Below, in pieces: positions 20,462 to 34,500 of a DNA stretch of 64,000 nt. This stretch comes from Actinernus sp. WN-2022 (lineage: Eukaryota; Cnidaria; Anthozoa; Actiniaria; Actinernidae), in NCBI GenBank assembly GCA_030867875.1, contig JAOWCC010001501.1, forward strand, positions 22,503,036 through 22,567,035. The letters are read 5' to 3'. Under the pieces are notes generated by a model that worked only from the letters and a program-made list of their open reading frames with translations, searched no databases and was not told where the DNA came from. Every line of letters starts with the position of its first letter. Position 1 is the first letter of the stretch. The translations under genes were made by a program, and so were the position numbers.

Positions 20462-22455
20462 TCAGTAGATAGATAGATATATGTGTTTATTGGCACCATT
20501 ATACAAAACTGTACATAGGTCTCAGACCTGCTGAGAAAGCTAACAAACGTAAGGTAAGATACAGGTATAGGAGTATATGTGTTATACGTAGTTGTTTTAA
20601 CTATTATTTCTGCGTTTTTTGAAGCAGTCATGTATATATTTACAAACTTCTTTTTGTAATATTAAATGCGGATCTATTAGTAAATTAAAAACTACATTTT
20701 CGTCTTGATATTTCGGTTTATGTAAATTTAATTTTCTATTCACAACATTGATTATGTTTTCCTTAAGTCATGCATTGTAAAGGGGGCATCTCAATACCAA
20801 ATGTAATTCGTCTTCTACTTCTTGTTTGTCACATTTTGGGCAAATTCATTCTTCTGGTTTTAGGTAGGGCCTAGAATGTCGACCTTTTTCAATTTCGAGG
20901 GCGTGGTTACTTATTCTTAGATGAGTTAGAGCTTCTCGATGATCAATGTTGTATTCGCTTGAGCCATACCTCTCTAATGTTCAGTTAATTTTAAAAGTAC
21001 GATACGTATGAAGTTTATTACGTTGTCCTTCTTTTCTATCATCGTCGTTTATTTGACTTAGCCAGCACGTATTGGTATTCGATATCTTTTAATCTTTGTT
21101 TGAATAATTTTTCATAAGGCTTTTGAATTGCTGGGTTGACTGGAGGATGATCATTCCAGATGTCTCCAAGATCAAGACCAACCGTACATATGGTAGTTTT
21201 CATTTTCTGATACCAATCAGTTTTGTTATTACCGTCTGCTATCTATATATATATATATATGTGTCCTGCGATAAACATGTACGTTCTGGGTTATTCAGCT
21301 TGAGCCAGAACTTACAACTCCTTGTTTTTGCTTCCACCGAAAGAGGCCATAGGACATCTTCCAAGCTCTGCTCGGCAAGCATCATTAGTTGCACTGTTGC
21401 TTACTCCCAGTAGAAGTTTACAGAACTTTGTGTGCATTATTTCTATTGGGTCTCTCTCTCTCTCTGTAGACTTTGTTATGTCTGCCCCCCAGATTTCACT
21501 GCCATATAGAAGAATTGGTTTAATTAGGCAATCAAAAAGGCGTAAAGTTAATTTAATATTCGTTCGAAAATTTTTACCCATGGATTTCATCAGTTTAAAT
21601 AAAGCCTTCAGCGCTGTCTTTTTCAGTTCAGTTTTCGCAAGGTTAAAACTACCTACATGTATCGTGCTAAACATTAAGCCGAGGTACTTATATGAAGTAA
21701 CGTTCTCAATTTCTTTCCCCCGGTATCTAAACTTATACTTGTTTATCGATTTACCGGGTTGAACACTAAGATTTTTGTTTTTTTCTAAGTTAACTTGCAT
21801 GCCGTTTTCATTGGTAAATTCTTCAACACCTTTCAGATAGTTTTGTAGCTGGATAGCATTGTTTGCCATAATAACAATGTCATCCGCACATAGTAGACAG
21901 TTAATATTCATTCCATTTATTATCAGTGGTTCATTCGGATCAGCTTTTTCAGCAATGTTTCAGGAAGGTCACGTAGGAATAGATTGAATAGAGTTGGCGA
22001 GAGAATGCACCCTTGCTTCACACCTTTAAAGCATTGAAATGTTTCAGTGATTTAGCCATCGACTTTGATAGCGGCACAGTCATTGTTGTACATTGTTTTC
22101 AATATTGACAAAAAGTCACCTGTAATCCCTGTATCCTCTACGTTCTTGAATAGCTTATTTCGGGGGATCGTATCGAAGGCCTTCGAAAAGTCGATAAAAC
22201 AGGTAAACAGCATATTCCTACTTTTGTTGGGCTTGCTTTTTACATATTTGTCGATTAGTGTTTTCAATGTAAATATATGGTACTATGCTTCTTTCGAAAA
22301 CATCCTTGTTCTTTTTAAAAAATATTTTTCTTTTCCAAGTAATTGCATAGTCTTTCATTTAAAATTGTCGTAAATATTTTACTAAGACTTGATGACAACG
22401 TAATTCCCCTATAATTGTTGATGTCATCTTGAAAATTAAAATTGAGCATGTACTT
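20462..22455 (-). pseudogene. Non-LTR retrotransposon (LINE) remnant, RT region
   Basis: Minus-strand reading gives NYRGITLSSSLSKIFTTIL, FTCFIDFSKAFDTIPRNKLF, the catalytic-type LLCADDIVIMA, YKYLGLMFS and LIKPILLYGSEIW. A C-terminal zinc-knuckle-like stretch follows (ICPKCDKQEVEDELHLVLRC near 20800). The 3' end is a (TATC)n tail at 20462-20480. Frameshifts and stops between blocks show it is dead. The 5' part is missing. Confidence 0.82.
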
Positions 22456-22704
22456 CATGAACAGTCAGTTATGAGTAGTTTAACTTACACCGGCCGTTCT
22501 CCTAAATAAAATCTCACACACACAAAACTAAACAACATAAAAAGATATTTTAGGAACATCACATTTTCATTTTATTTTAGTATAATTTTTCTCGCAGAGG
22601 AAACGGTCCACGTATTGGCGAGGTATCGCCTCTTTACTTCATATACATATTTCACGAAACCTCAAACTTAAATACTCAGTGGCTAAAATGATATACATTA
22701 TCAT

Positions 22705-22876
22705 CCAGTCACAGAGGTTACAGGGGTTACGAGGTCACAGAAGTTATAAAAGTCACAGAGAAGTCACAGAAGTTAGGGAAGATACAGAGCTAGAAGTCAT
22801 AGAGGTCATAGAGAAGTCACAGAGAAGCAACAGAGAAGCAACAGAGAAGATGCAGACGGAAGTCACAGAAGTCACA
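22705..22876 (+). repeat. GAAGTCACAG satellite, left part
   Basis: Repeats of GTTACAG change to GAAGTCACAGAGAAG. They stop at the LINE tail (ATTGG)n near 22877 and resume at about 24000. Confidence 0.75.
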
Positions 22877-23998
22877 TTGGATTGGATTGGATAACTTTGT
22901 CACGGTTGTTCCATCAGGTAATTTACAAATTTTAAAATCCAATGAATAATCTAAAATTACGCCTAAATAAAAAACCTATAACTTACAATTATACTATATG
23001 ATATATTATTTACATAAATAATAAAATAAGTCCTGCTTTACGTGGATGCCGTGAATTAGTAATTTCAGAAGTCATATAGCAGCGTAATTTGTCTTTTAGC
23101 GAGTTGTTGTTCCACAATTGGGCGCCGCTATAGCTAAAACTTATTTTATATTAAGATAGTCAGTGCGCGGATGTGGAATAGCCAGCTTATTAGTAAGATC
23201 GCGTAGTGAATAATTAACTAGCTCATTCCTAAAGATAAATTTCGAGCAAAGATAATCTAGAGCTAAATTATTTAGTGACTTGTTCACCATAACTGCAGAA
23301 TCTAGTAAATGTTGGTGTTTTATGTTTTTTCAGGTAAGAATTTCGCGCAGTGACTGAGTATTTGAATCAAATGACGCGTTCAATAAAACACGAGCAGCAC
23401 GATTCTTCAATTTCTGTAGCTTGTCAGATAAACCGTTGCCACAGTTACCCCACACTCGCTACAGTAAGCAAAGTGTGGTTGGACTGACTAGTGTATTGAA
23501 AATAGTCAAAAGAGTCGAAAAAGGGACAAAAGGCTTCACTCTTTTTATGTCGCCAATACCAGCAGAGATCTTTTTAGAGAAACCCGCGTGTAAGAACCTA
23601 GTGATTTAAGAACCTTTAGGCAGAAATTTGGTGTATATGATCAATGTGGGATCCCAAGAGAGATTTTCGTCAATGAATACTCCTAAAGATTTGGCTGTCT
23701 GGACATGTTTAATAGCAACGTTATTTATTGATGGTGTTGGGATGTGGGGAATGTTAATGCATTTTTGATTTGAAGCGATTAACGTATATTCTGTTTTCTT
23801 AAGATTAAGGGTTAATTTGTTTGCGTTGAGCCATGTATTAACACAATTGAGATCAGAAGCTAGTTGGCCATCGAGCATCATGTTATCGTTCGTAAACGTG
23901 AGACTTGTATCATCCGCGTACATTCTAGGGACTGAGTGTGTCAAACAATTTGGAAGATCATTTATGTACATTAAAAACATTATTGGTCCAAGGATAGA
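22877..23998 (-). pseudogene. 5'-truncated LINE remnant inserted in the GTCACAG satellite
   Basis: Minus-strand reading gives FLMYINDLPN, PRMYADDTSLTF (YADD catalytic motif), WLNANKLTLNLKKTEY, SLGVFIDENLSW, then GLSDKLQKLKNRAARVLL near 23350-23450. It ends in a (CCAAT)n-type tail at 22877-22895. It is a different family from 20462-22455. Confidence 0.82.
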
Positions 23999-23999
23999 G

Positions 24000-24960
24000 A
24001 AAATAGAGAGAGTCGAAGTTACAAAAGTGACAGAGAAGATACAGAGAAGTCACATAGAAGATACAGAGACGTCACATAGAAGATACAGAGAAGTCACATA
24101 GAAGTCACAGAAGTCAAAGAGAAGCAACAGAGAAGATGCAGAGAAGCAACAGAGAAGATGCAGAGAAGTCACAGAGAAGCCACAGAGAAGCAACAGAGCA
24201 GATGTAGAGAAGTCACAGAAATCACAGAGAAGATACAGAAAGCGGTCGAAGTTACAGACTGAAGCCGGGAACAGAGAAGACACAGAGAAGTCACATAGAA
24301 GATGCAGAAAAGTCACAGAGATACAGGTATACATGCAGGGAGTCGAAGTTACCAAAGTAACACGGAGAAGATACAAAGAAGTCACAGAGATGCAACAGGG
24401 AAGACGCAGAGAAGTCACAGATAAGATGCAGGAAGCGGTCACATGCAGATAAGATGCAGAGAAGTGACAGAAGTCTGACCGGCAGAGAAGATACAGAGAA
24501 GTCACAGAGTAGATACAGGGAATCGGCGAAGTTACCAAAGTAACAGAGAAGATACAGAGAAGTCACAGAAGTCTAACAGAGAAGATACAGAGAGTTGAAG
24601 TTACAGAACTTGACAGAAGTAACAGAGAAGACTACAGAAGTAACAGAGAAGATACAGAGATTAGTCACAGAGAAGCAACAGAGAAGATGCAGAGAAGATA
24701 CAGAAATGACAGAGAAGATACCGAAGACACAGAAGCCACCGAGAAGACACAGAAATTACAGAAGTCACAGAGAAGACACAGAAATTACTCAGTGACATAT
24801 ATTACAGAGGTTACAGAAGTTACTAAAGTTACGGGGTTACAGAAGTTACCGAGGTTACACAAGTAGAGAAGTTACGGAAGTTACAGGAGTTACGGTGGTT
24901 AACGAAGTTACCGAAGTTACGAAGTTACCGAAGTTACATGCGGGGTTACAGAGTGTAACA
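24000..24960 (+). repeat. GAAGTCACAGAGAAGATACAG satellite, main part
   Basis: Irregular repeats of AGTCACAGAGAAG, GATACAGAG and GCAACAGAGAAG run to about 24790. They then grade into GTTACAGAAGTTAC units like the reverse complement of the 17-19 kb array. ORFs on either strand here are repeat translations. Confidence 0.85.
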
Positions 24961-25114
24961 TAATCAGGTCACGTGACACACTGACATTATGTAAATTAGT
25001 TAAACACATGGTGATCGGCCATGTTGGTTAGTTCACTCAGAACATGAAGTTGTTTTGTTCGATTTATACCGTCTCTGTGTGGTCTCTTCAATATACCATA
25101 ACTCGGCTAGCATA

Positions 25115-25189
25115 CTACACAGAGGTTACCGAGGTTACAGAAGTTACAGGGGTTACGAGGTTACAGAAGTTACAGGGGTTACAGACACA
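25115..25189 (+). repeat. Short GTTAC satellite block
   Basis: GAGGTTACCGAGGTTACAGA-type units, truncated by the MITE at 25190. The sequence from 24961 to 25114 is non-repetitive and shows no gene. Confidence 0.75.
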
Positions 25190-25294
25190 CAACCTCGTTC
25201 CCAGGGTCTTCTCGGTCAGATCCAAGATGGCGGCTACTCTCTCTGAGTAGCCGCCATCTTGGATCTGACCGAGAAGACCCTGGGGACGAGGTTG
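25190..25294. mobile_element. CAACCTCG-family palindromic MITE with 9-bp TSD
   Basis: The 105-bp palindrome reads CAACCTCGTTCCCAGGGTCT inward from both ends, with the centre at CTCTCTGAG. It is flanked by ACAGACACA at 25181-25189 and 25295-25303. It inserted in the end of a GTTACAG satellite array. Related half copies lie at 37652-37720 and 38566-38600. Confidence 0.88.
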
Positions 25295-25572
25295 ACAGAC
25301 ACAAAGTGTCTGACGGGGCAGTAGAATACAGCAAACATGAAGTACGTCCCGACCAGTTAGCGGATAGGATTAGGAGTGCATTTAGTTTTACCCGGTATAC
25401 ACCTATTTCAAAAAACAACTACAAACATTGAACAATAAGGCTCTATGGTTCAATGATTCAAAGACAATAGAGATCTATTGTTCAATGATTGTAGTTGAAT
25501 GTACTCAAACTCAAAGTTGTAGTTAGTTCTACATGTACGTTCTGATCAACCTTTTTTGAAACAGGTGTGTAC

Positions 25573-28500
25573 ATGCTTCTTAGTAGGGTTTCGCAATTAG
25601 TTCCATATTCCAAGGCTCTCTATCGTTTTTTACAAAAAGGGACAGCAGGAGCAAACAACGTTGCTAAGCTTTCAGTATTGCCAATCAATTATAGCGGCTT
25701 TTGCAAAATGGCGGATGCATCGAAAATCGGCAGTGAATTTACCCTCTCCGTAGATTTCAGTGCTGATAAGCTTGGACCAGACTTTATGTGGTTTAATCCT
25801 CCTCCTCAATGCAAAACAAAGCACAACGGAGATTCTGGGATAAAAGTTGTACCGGTAAGTGCGGTATTTTTAAGAAGTGGAGTAAATTAAGTAACTAGTA
25901 AGCTTTTATAAGTTTTGCTTGTTCTTGTGTTATGCATTACGGTTGATTTGTTTGATTAAATTGACCCAAAGAAGGCTTCGGTTGGGATATTTGACTTCTC
26001 AGTCCTCTGCGATTTTCCTGAAGCAGTCCAATGGCAATGTTCTGTTTCGAGAATCGAGTCTATGTTTCGTTTCATATTCATACAGATTGAGTAAATTAAT
26101 ATATTAAAATATGGAGTTTTACTTTTCGGGAAATGACGGAAGTGCAGATTCTGCAAACATTCACCTGTCCTGAGGCTGAGCTGAGGGAGGACTGGGAATT
26201 CTTCAAATTAATGCTCGAGGATTAAACGGTTGAATAATAAGCTCATAAATGCTCATAACTAAACTAATTCTCCATATATAAGTATAATTATAACCATGAT
26301 ACTTTAAATGTATATGCACTGCACTGTCAGGAGAGGAAGCTGGAAGCCCCCCCTCCAACACTCTACCCCCCCCCCCCCCCAACACTCTACCCCCTCCCCC
26401 CCAACACTCTACCCCCTACCCCCTTGCCCAAATGTTTTGCTAATAGCCCACTTCCAAAATATACCTCACTTCCTACGTACAAAGGAATCAATATGAGGCT
26501 CCGTGCATAATGCTCAGTCTTTCGTGACAAGACTACAGCACTTCTGTAGTTTGTGAGCTATTGCAGTGTGGTGAATATTTTGCATTTTAAATATACAATG
26601 TAACTTTGTTAACTTTTCAATGTTGCATCCTAAAATGCACAAGATTTTATCTCGGCCCATCTAATTATAAAAAAAATTTGGGGCTGCAACACTCCCCACC
26701 AACCAAAATTCCCCCCACCAACCCTTCCCTAGAAATCTTGTGACCTTTGCCCCCAAACGAAAACCTTATGAATAGATACAGAACCCTGAATGTTCATGCA
26801 TTCTTTATGGAAGAAAAGAGAGAGAAATTGAGGGAACCTGAAAACATGGGACATCTTCCATACATGGGATACCTTCCTATCAGGTCTCCTGGAAATATCT
26901 CTTTTTGTGTTAGTAGAGTGTCATCCATGCAGGTAAACTCTTCTCTTCCTCCCTCTAACCTTGTCTGCAGGACTGGATCATTCTTTTTATGAAATGGAGA
27001 CCCAATTTATTACAGTGCAACTATAGTAATTTATCATGCAACAACTGACAACAAGAACTAAACACATTGCAAAATGAAAATAATGAAAGTATTCCACTTA
27101 AGCATGTGATTTTCTTCATTTGAAAGACTTTGACTTCAGAAATAGTCCACCAAATTTGCCTTTTTACCGGATTGAAGCTCAAGCAATTCAAAATGTGGTT
27201 GTCTTGGGATCGACACTGATTGGCTCAAGTGTAACTGTAACTTGGAATGCATTGTTTTCGTTCTGCAATGTGATTGGTTCTCATTATCTATAGTGCATGC
27301 CGTGGTTATACTGTAGTCGCACTGGTAATGCCATACATATATAGACAGGTTATTTACACACAGAAAGTTTTGTAATACAGCTGGATATTTTTACAAGTCA
27401 CTATTTATTTTTTCAAGCCTGAATTAAGCTGATCAAAGATTGCAAGAATTAACTGCTTTTGAGTTTTCAGTTCAAGAAACCATCAGGTGGAAGCGTGCTC
27501 CAGCAGCATGACCCTTGAGCAGTCCTATTTTAATTGGATCACATACTTACAAATTTTTTCAAGTGTTTACAGTACCATAAACTAGTGAAAACCAGTTCAT
27601 TACCTGTAATACAATCTTATAATTATTTGTTCTTGTTTTGTACCTTCCGTATTTAATTTACATTTGAAAATGCCAAGTCATGTAATAAATGAAATTACAA
27701 AGCTTCTAATAAATCGACTTGTAAACTTTGCATTTAGAAGTATAGCCTGTTAGACTTTCTCAAAGTCCTCCCTCTTTTTTAGCGATTTGGGTTGGTACTG
27801 GACTAGGGACTTTGCATCCTTGTTTCACACCATGAATAAATTATAAGAGTATTGCGTTTTTACTTGCTCCTGATTGGCTCATAGCCAATCAAAACAGCTT
27901 TTATGAACACCTGTCAATCATTAATTCTCAAGTCTTAATTTGTAGCTTTGAGTGAAGATCAACTACCAAAGTATGCTACTCTCTGTCTAGTTGCCCTGTC
28001 TGGCCCTAGCTCCAAGAAACCTGATACATCATTTTTGGTGCGAAACAAATTGAATCCCTGCAAGGGAAACAAGTCGACCACTTGTGACTTCCTTGCTCAC
28101 CTGTTGCCAGGATAAAAAGAAACCTAGCTTTGTTCATCTGAAAAAAAAAGTGGTTGACTTGTGGCAAGTCGAACGTACAACTGTACTGTCAGTTTGATTT
28201 AAATTCTCATCAGTTCATTGTTTTTTTAGAGTCACCTGGCCTGTTTATGTGAGCAACTGACGAGGTAAAAGTTTAGAAATATGTGGTGTATCTGGGGTGG
28301 GTTCAAAAGGGGGGTTCGATCATGGCACTTCTTTGTTTTTGTTAAGTTTATAAAAGGGAGGGAGAGGAAGGAGATTCAACAGAGAAAGGGGGTTTGATTT
28401 AGAAAAAGGGGGGTCAGTCATATCCCCTGGGTCCACCCCAGTGTATATATGTGTGATCATGATCAAATTATTGGCAAAAAGAATCCCTTTTGTTAATTAT

Positions 28501-31500
28501 TTCCTACATGTAATATACATGTAGTAGTAGTAATAAATTAGTAATAATTATTGTCTAATTCATATATATTTTTTGTTACAGAGAGGTAAGACAGACTTTT
28601 GGTGTCGGTGAGTGAAACTAAGAATGAAAACATTCAGCTTCAATTTGTTCAAAATGTACTACTCATATAATTACTCATAATGATTATAATGAGTAAATGA
28701 ATACATTGGTAAATAAAGAATTGAAGGGCTGTGTGCAAAAAGGGTGTAAGTGATACTTGATCACGTTCTAAACTCTTCCTTAGAAAACAAAGAAATTGAA
28801 GGAGAATTTAGAATGTGATCAAGAGTCACTTACGCCCTTTTTGCACACAGCCCTTCAATTTAACAATTAAATCAAATAAATGGTAACCTAGACTCTTAAT
28901 TAGCTTGTTCTTCATTTGCAAACTTTTATTTCCTGTTAATTCATGACCTTTAACCTCCCACATCTGATTTTCAATGTAGATATTTTTTTCAGTCAGTCAA
29001 TGATATCACAGCTTTTGACTAATAGGAGAAGGCTAATAAGAGCATGCTAAGACTAGTACAATGCATACAAACCAACTAAAAATTAACCTGTTTAATTTAC
29101 TGAGTTTATCTACAGCCCCTATCTTGAAATTATGTGTTTAGTTACACAGTTAAAACTACCTCTAACAGGTTGTTTAGTTAAGAATTAAAGGTCAGTTGCA
29201 AACTAGTTTTGTGGCAGCAAGTACATGTACATATGTATATATAATATTCTATGCTCTGTCACTGCGCTCCGCCGCATAGAAAATATTTATGTTGTATATT
29301 CTACATACACATCAAGCAAGGCGTGTTAGGAGGATGCCGACCAGTTATGTCAAGTTTATTGCCGTATAAACATTACATATTAATGTTAAACTAATGACGA
29401 ATCGCCGGATACGAAAAACCAGGTTAAAACCTCACTTTGAGGAAAAAACTATTCTGGAAACGTATACTCCAACCCTATGCGAATTCGCCAAGACCCCTGG
29501 AGGTTAAGGGTCATCAAAAAACTTACTTACATAAACAACCGCTGTATGAAGCCGGGATTACATAGTGTCTATAAATTTTGGCTCGGATAACCGACCGTGT
29601 AAACTGGCTGGCGTCAAGTGAAAGATATATGCAAATATCATCTTAAATAACAACTCCAAGTCCTTAGGGAAGAACACTAGGTGCTAATTACGAATGCCCA
29701 ACAAAAATACATTTATATATCTATATAAGCAGTTTGAACAAGAATTATTTTAAACTAAATTGTTTTATTAAATATACTTTGTCTTAATTCCACCAGAACA
29801 CGCTACAGTCCAGACACCTTAAGAGATAGTGGCCATTTATTGCACCTGATTGTTAAACAGGAAATGTGCATCATCGAGACATCATTTGACTTGACAGCTT
29901 GCCATCAGTATGACCAGGTAAGCAATACCAGCTGAGAGTCCCATGCAGTTAGCTCAGTGGTTAAGCTCTGGTCTGACGAGTGGGAGGTCGCAGGTTCAAA
30001 CCCCAGCTGGACCAACACTCAGGGTGTTAAAATAACTGAGTAGAAGGTGCTGCCTTTGTGAAACAATCTCATTTTCAAACTACAAATGGCTGTATACCTT
30101 CACATCTTCTCAGATAAGGACATAAACTCGTAGGTACCACGTCGGGCCTCAAGTTTATCGGTCTCACCAGACTGTCACAAGTTACTGACATTAAATAAAG
30201 TTGCTTTACTCTACTTTACGTGACGGTTCATGGATGCTGTAAAACCAGACTGCTTTTAAAGATGGGCCCTCATTTGTGGGTCAGCATTGGTATGTTTTCA
30301 ATTTACTATACTATTCAAGCATAAAACACAATAATTATGAACCATTATTTCAGGAGAGAGCTTACACGTATGTATATCTAGGGAAGTTAAAACTGGATAT
30401 AAGCTCCCCCTCCTGAATGATTATAAAGTTCATTATCATGTTTATGGTTGAATATATATATGCCAGTTAGTGAATTGAAAACACTAGTTAATTTTCTGTA
30501 GATATATTAAAGACTATTTGTAGACTGTACACATGTAGTTAAAATAGTTTTCAGAAGGAAGCTCATCAGGTTTTTTCATCCTGGTTGTAAGACATCCCCC
30601 CACCCCCGGCCAGTCCCAAGAAATCTGTACACTTATCAGCCCCCTGCTAGCCATCCCAAACCCCCTGACAAAGTTGTATAAGGTCCAGGGCACAAAAAAA
30701 ATAGACCAGTTTATGGTTCATGCACAGTTGTTCAAGTCTTTTGTTTTTAAAAACTGGCGAGCCACCATTGTCTAATATCTGGTGGCCAAATAAACAAAGG
30801 ATTTGCACAACTGTACATGAACCATAAACTGTTCTATAGAGTAGTAAAGGTTTTTTTTAAATATGTGGTGGGAAATTTATTTAATAATATACTGTCCAAA
30901 ATGCTATACCAGTAGTTATTGGATAATTTCGAAGAGTGCATGCCACAACTGTACTTTTTAATTATTAACAGTACAATATTAAAAGTTGTTGTTTGTCTTT
31001 GATTCAGGCTGGAATAATGATCAGGATGGGCAATGAACGCTGGATGAAAAGTGTGAGGAAGCATGTATTTGTATAAAATTTGAAAAATTGTAAAATGTGA
31101 GCAGATACAGTATAATATACCGGTACTCTTTTTTCCTGTCTGGATTCCACTGAAATTGTGCATTCTCAGCAGATTGGCTCTGACCTGGTCTGTTTTTTTT
31201 TTCTCATCCGGACTGGCTAATTCGAAAGTTTTTCAAAATCACAGTTTTTTGACATGATTCTTACGTAAAAAAGGGAAAACTGCACAAAATTGCCAGTGAT
31301 TTGAGTGAAACAAAGACTGCATGCTCAAGACTGACAAATGTATTGCTTAATTTTTGTGTGAGGGTGCGACTGAATTAACGAAAGCAAGTACAATAAATGA
31401 TTATTGAATTGATTAGGAAAAAAACAACTATATTTACCACCATTGGTTGGTCCCTATGGAGAAAAACTTTGCTCTTTGAAGCCAAGACTGTTTCCATGAC

Positions 31501-34500
31501 AACATCATAATTAGTACAGACTGTTGTGTATTTTCCTTAGTACCACACAGGTGCAACTTAGTTTCAATATTTTTTATTGTTTTTACCCACTCTTTGCAGA
31601 GATATTCTTCATTTTGTGATTTTCCTCCTGGCTGTGTCAATCAAATGACATCACAGTTCATCTGATTTGCATATTGCAAAAACCTAAATATCTCTGTTAA
31701 TTCAAAAGGGTTTCCAAGTAAGATAAACTTAATTTTCAATTCATAGGCACTGTAAGGATTTTTTATCCACCATCCACCCCCCCCTCCCCCCCCCCCCCCC
31801 AATACCCTTAGCCCCCTCCCCTCACCCCAAGGGTAGTAGGAATATGAAGGCTTAAGTAACTTGCCACCTGTTTCCACAATAAATTAATGTAATATACATT
31901 ACCCTCGACAAGACTTAGTATTCATCTACTTATAGTCATTATTTATTTATTGGATTCAACACTAATGTAAACATTAATGTTAACCAATCAATTTCTGATG
32001 AAAGTCTTGGCTGAATAGCCTTCCTTGACATTAACACTCATGTCTGCCATCACTACTGTCTGCAGGGTCTAGAATTTGTAGATGGCAAGTATCAAGCAAG
32101 TTGTGTGGTAACCAACAAGTGGAGTGATTGGTCAACTCAAGACTGGTGTGATGGCAAACTAGCAATCAGAATACACAAAATGCATGATGATTATGTGGTA
32201 AGCTTAGAAAAATTTACATGTAGAAAGTTACTTTTTTGCCACTAGCAAAAATGCTACCGGTAGTGCATTTTTTTAAGCTAGAAAAGTAAGAAATCAAATT
32301 AGCAAAAAATATAATGTTGCCAGCAGTACACATTTGCAAGCTTATGCAGAGATTAGACTCTATCGGCTGAGTGCAATTTTCCAAAGAAGACTTATGTAAT
32401 CTTCCAGAGTCGCACTTCAGCAACAATGGTAATAATTAAGTTCTTCTATATAAACTGAAAACAGTTTTTGACAGTTTGTTTACACTGAAGGTTTCTAACG
32501 TGTACGTTTGACAGCTTAATTTAAATTGTGTGTTTTGGATTGACTGGGTCATTGTGCTACCTTATCATTTGCAACCATTTTTAACTAGTCCCATCCTTGG
32601 TACATCAGGGGTGAAAATTAGCAGCTAACTAGCATAATACCATATATAGAGGACGAATAAATCCCTAATTTCAACTTGAAATTTCACATGTAATTTGTAA
32701 TTTCACATGTGAAATTTCAAACGCCGCCTACGCATGCTTAAAATAATGTTTTTCTGGATCGTAATTTGCCCTCCATAATATTAATGGGTAATCAAATAGT
32801 GACTCGTGAAATTAGGGATAAATTTCACTCGTGTTTGTCAAAATCTATGTAATTTTTACTTCGATTTTGACAAACATGCATGCACGTGTGAAATTTATCC
32901 CTAATTTCACTTGTTCCCATTTGATTACCTATACTAATACTATAGTTAATAAACTGATAATTTTGTTAGTGGAATTTAAACTGTAGCAAATTCTTGCTAG
33001 TGCAGGATATAATTTAGCGAACCATTTAGCGAAGCTATTGGTTGAACCACAGGTACCCCAGGCTCATTTATTTGAAATTACAGTAAATGTATGGAGTTTT
33101 AGTTCGAACGCCCGTTTGCTCTAAAATAAAATTCAGTAAATCGTCAAACTAGTCTTACCTGTCTCTTGTGTGTTCCTTTCAGTTTCTGTGAAGTTTCAAG
33201 CCATTCCGTTCAATTTTGAGGAAGTTACAGCAATTTTTCTTCCCTTAGTATAATTATTGGGAAGGTAGCAAACTCGAGGCCGATCAGCCGCCGATCAGCT
33301 CCAGAAAATCGCCTCGAATTCCCACAAAAATCCCGTACATCGCCAAAATTCCTTCAAATAACGGTTGCCCAAACACAGGTCCTTCACCGTACTCAGCTTC
33401 ACTTTCACTGGTTTACTTTAACGGGAGAAAACAATTTTTTTTTTTTACTTTTTTTTTTTTTTACTTCTTTTACTATAAAATCGGGGTCGTGACCGTGTTG
33501 GGTTGAGAGCCAATACACAACGATGTTTTATTTATAGTAGCGTAGAAGGCTCCTCTAATAGCTTAAAATAGAGGAAAAGGATAAGAATAAAATTGAGAAA
33601 GGAGAAAAAGAAGTAAAAAAAAAATTTTTAGTGCCCGGCGCCGACTCGAACTCCGGTCGTTGGATCAAAAGCCCAAAATGTAAACCACTACACCATAGAA
33701 CCGTTTGTTAAAACAACATTTTCAAAATAAGGTATATATGTATTAGGTTTGAGCCCGTGAACTTTTGGGTAACAAACCGTTTTTTTACATCGATTCCGAT
33801 TGGTAGATGAAACAATGGCACAACGGAGTGTCAAATTCACTGGGTAGGGACGGTCTACTTTTTGTCGCCTCGTTGCTAGCAAGATCGAATTGACGTGGTA
33901 GGGGACGGTCTACTGTTTGTCGCCTCGTTGTCGGTCAGATGGAGATGAACATCCGCGAAAGTCGAAAACTGCAAACTACGTGGCACTTTTCTCCCGTTAA
34001 AGTAAACCAGTGAAAGTGAAGCTGAGTATGGTGAAGGACCTGTGTTTGGGCAACCGTTATTTGAAGGAATTTTGGCGATGTACGGGATTTTTGTGGGAAT
34101 TCGAGGCGATTTTCTGGAGCTGATCGGCGGCTGATCGGCCTCGAGTTTGCTACCTTCCCAATAATTATACTAAGTCTAAGGGAAGAAAAATTGCTGTAAC
34201 TTCCTCAAAATTGAACGGAATGGCTTGAAACTTCACAGAAACTGAAAGGAACACACAAGAGACAGGTAAGACTAGTTTGACGATTTACTGAATTTTATTT
34301 TAGAGCAAACGGGCGTTCGAACTAAAACTCCATACATTTACTGTAATTTCAAATATCCGGGAAATAACGGTTTTACGCATAATGAGCCTGGGGTACCTGT
34401 GGTTGAACTTCAAAAGCGAGGAATGGGTTTCCTGTGGTGTAAAGGGTAGAAGTAGCTAAAATAAAAATCACATTGGTTCTGCACAGAACAAAAAATATTA

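Noticed and set aside
24050..24566. Cys/Leu-rich minus-strand frames of 91-162 residues
   Set aside because: They are translations of the GAAGTCACAG satellite (VTSLYLLCDF repeats), not membrane proteins.
29946..30015. Functional tRNA gene
   Set aside because: The tRNA-like head is fused to a longer body ending in a LINE-like tail, so it is a SINE.
33630..33702. Functional tRNA gene on the minus strand
   Set aside because: A and B boxes are present but the acceptor stem cannot pair; it is a pseudo-tRNA inside a transposon.
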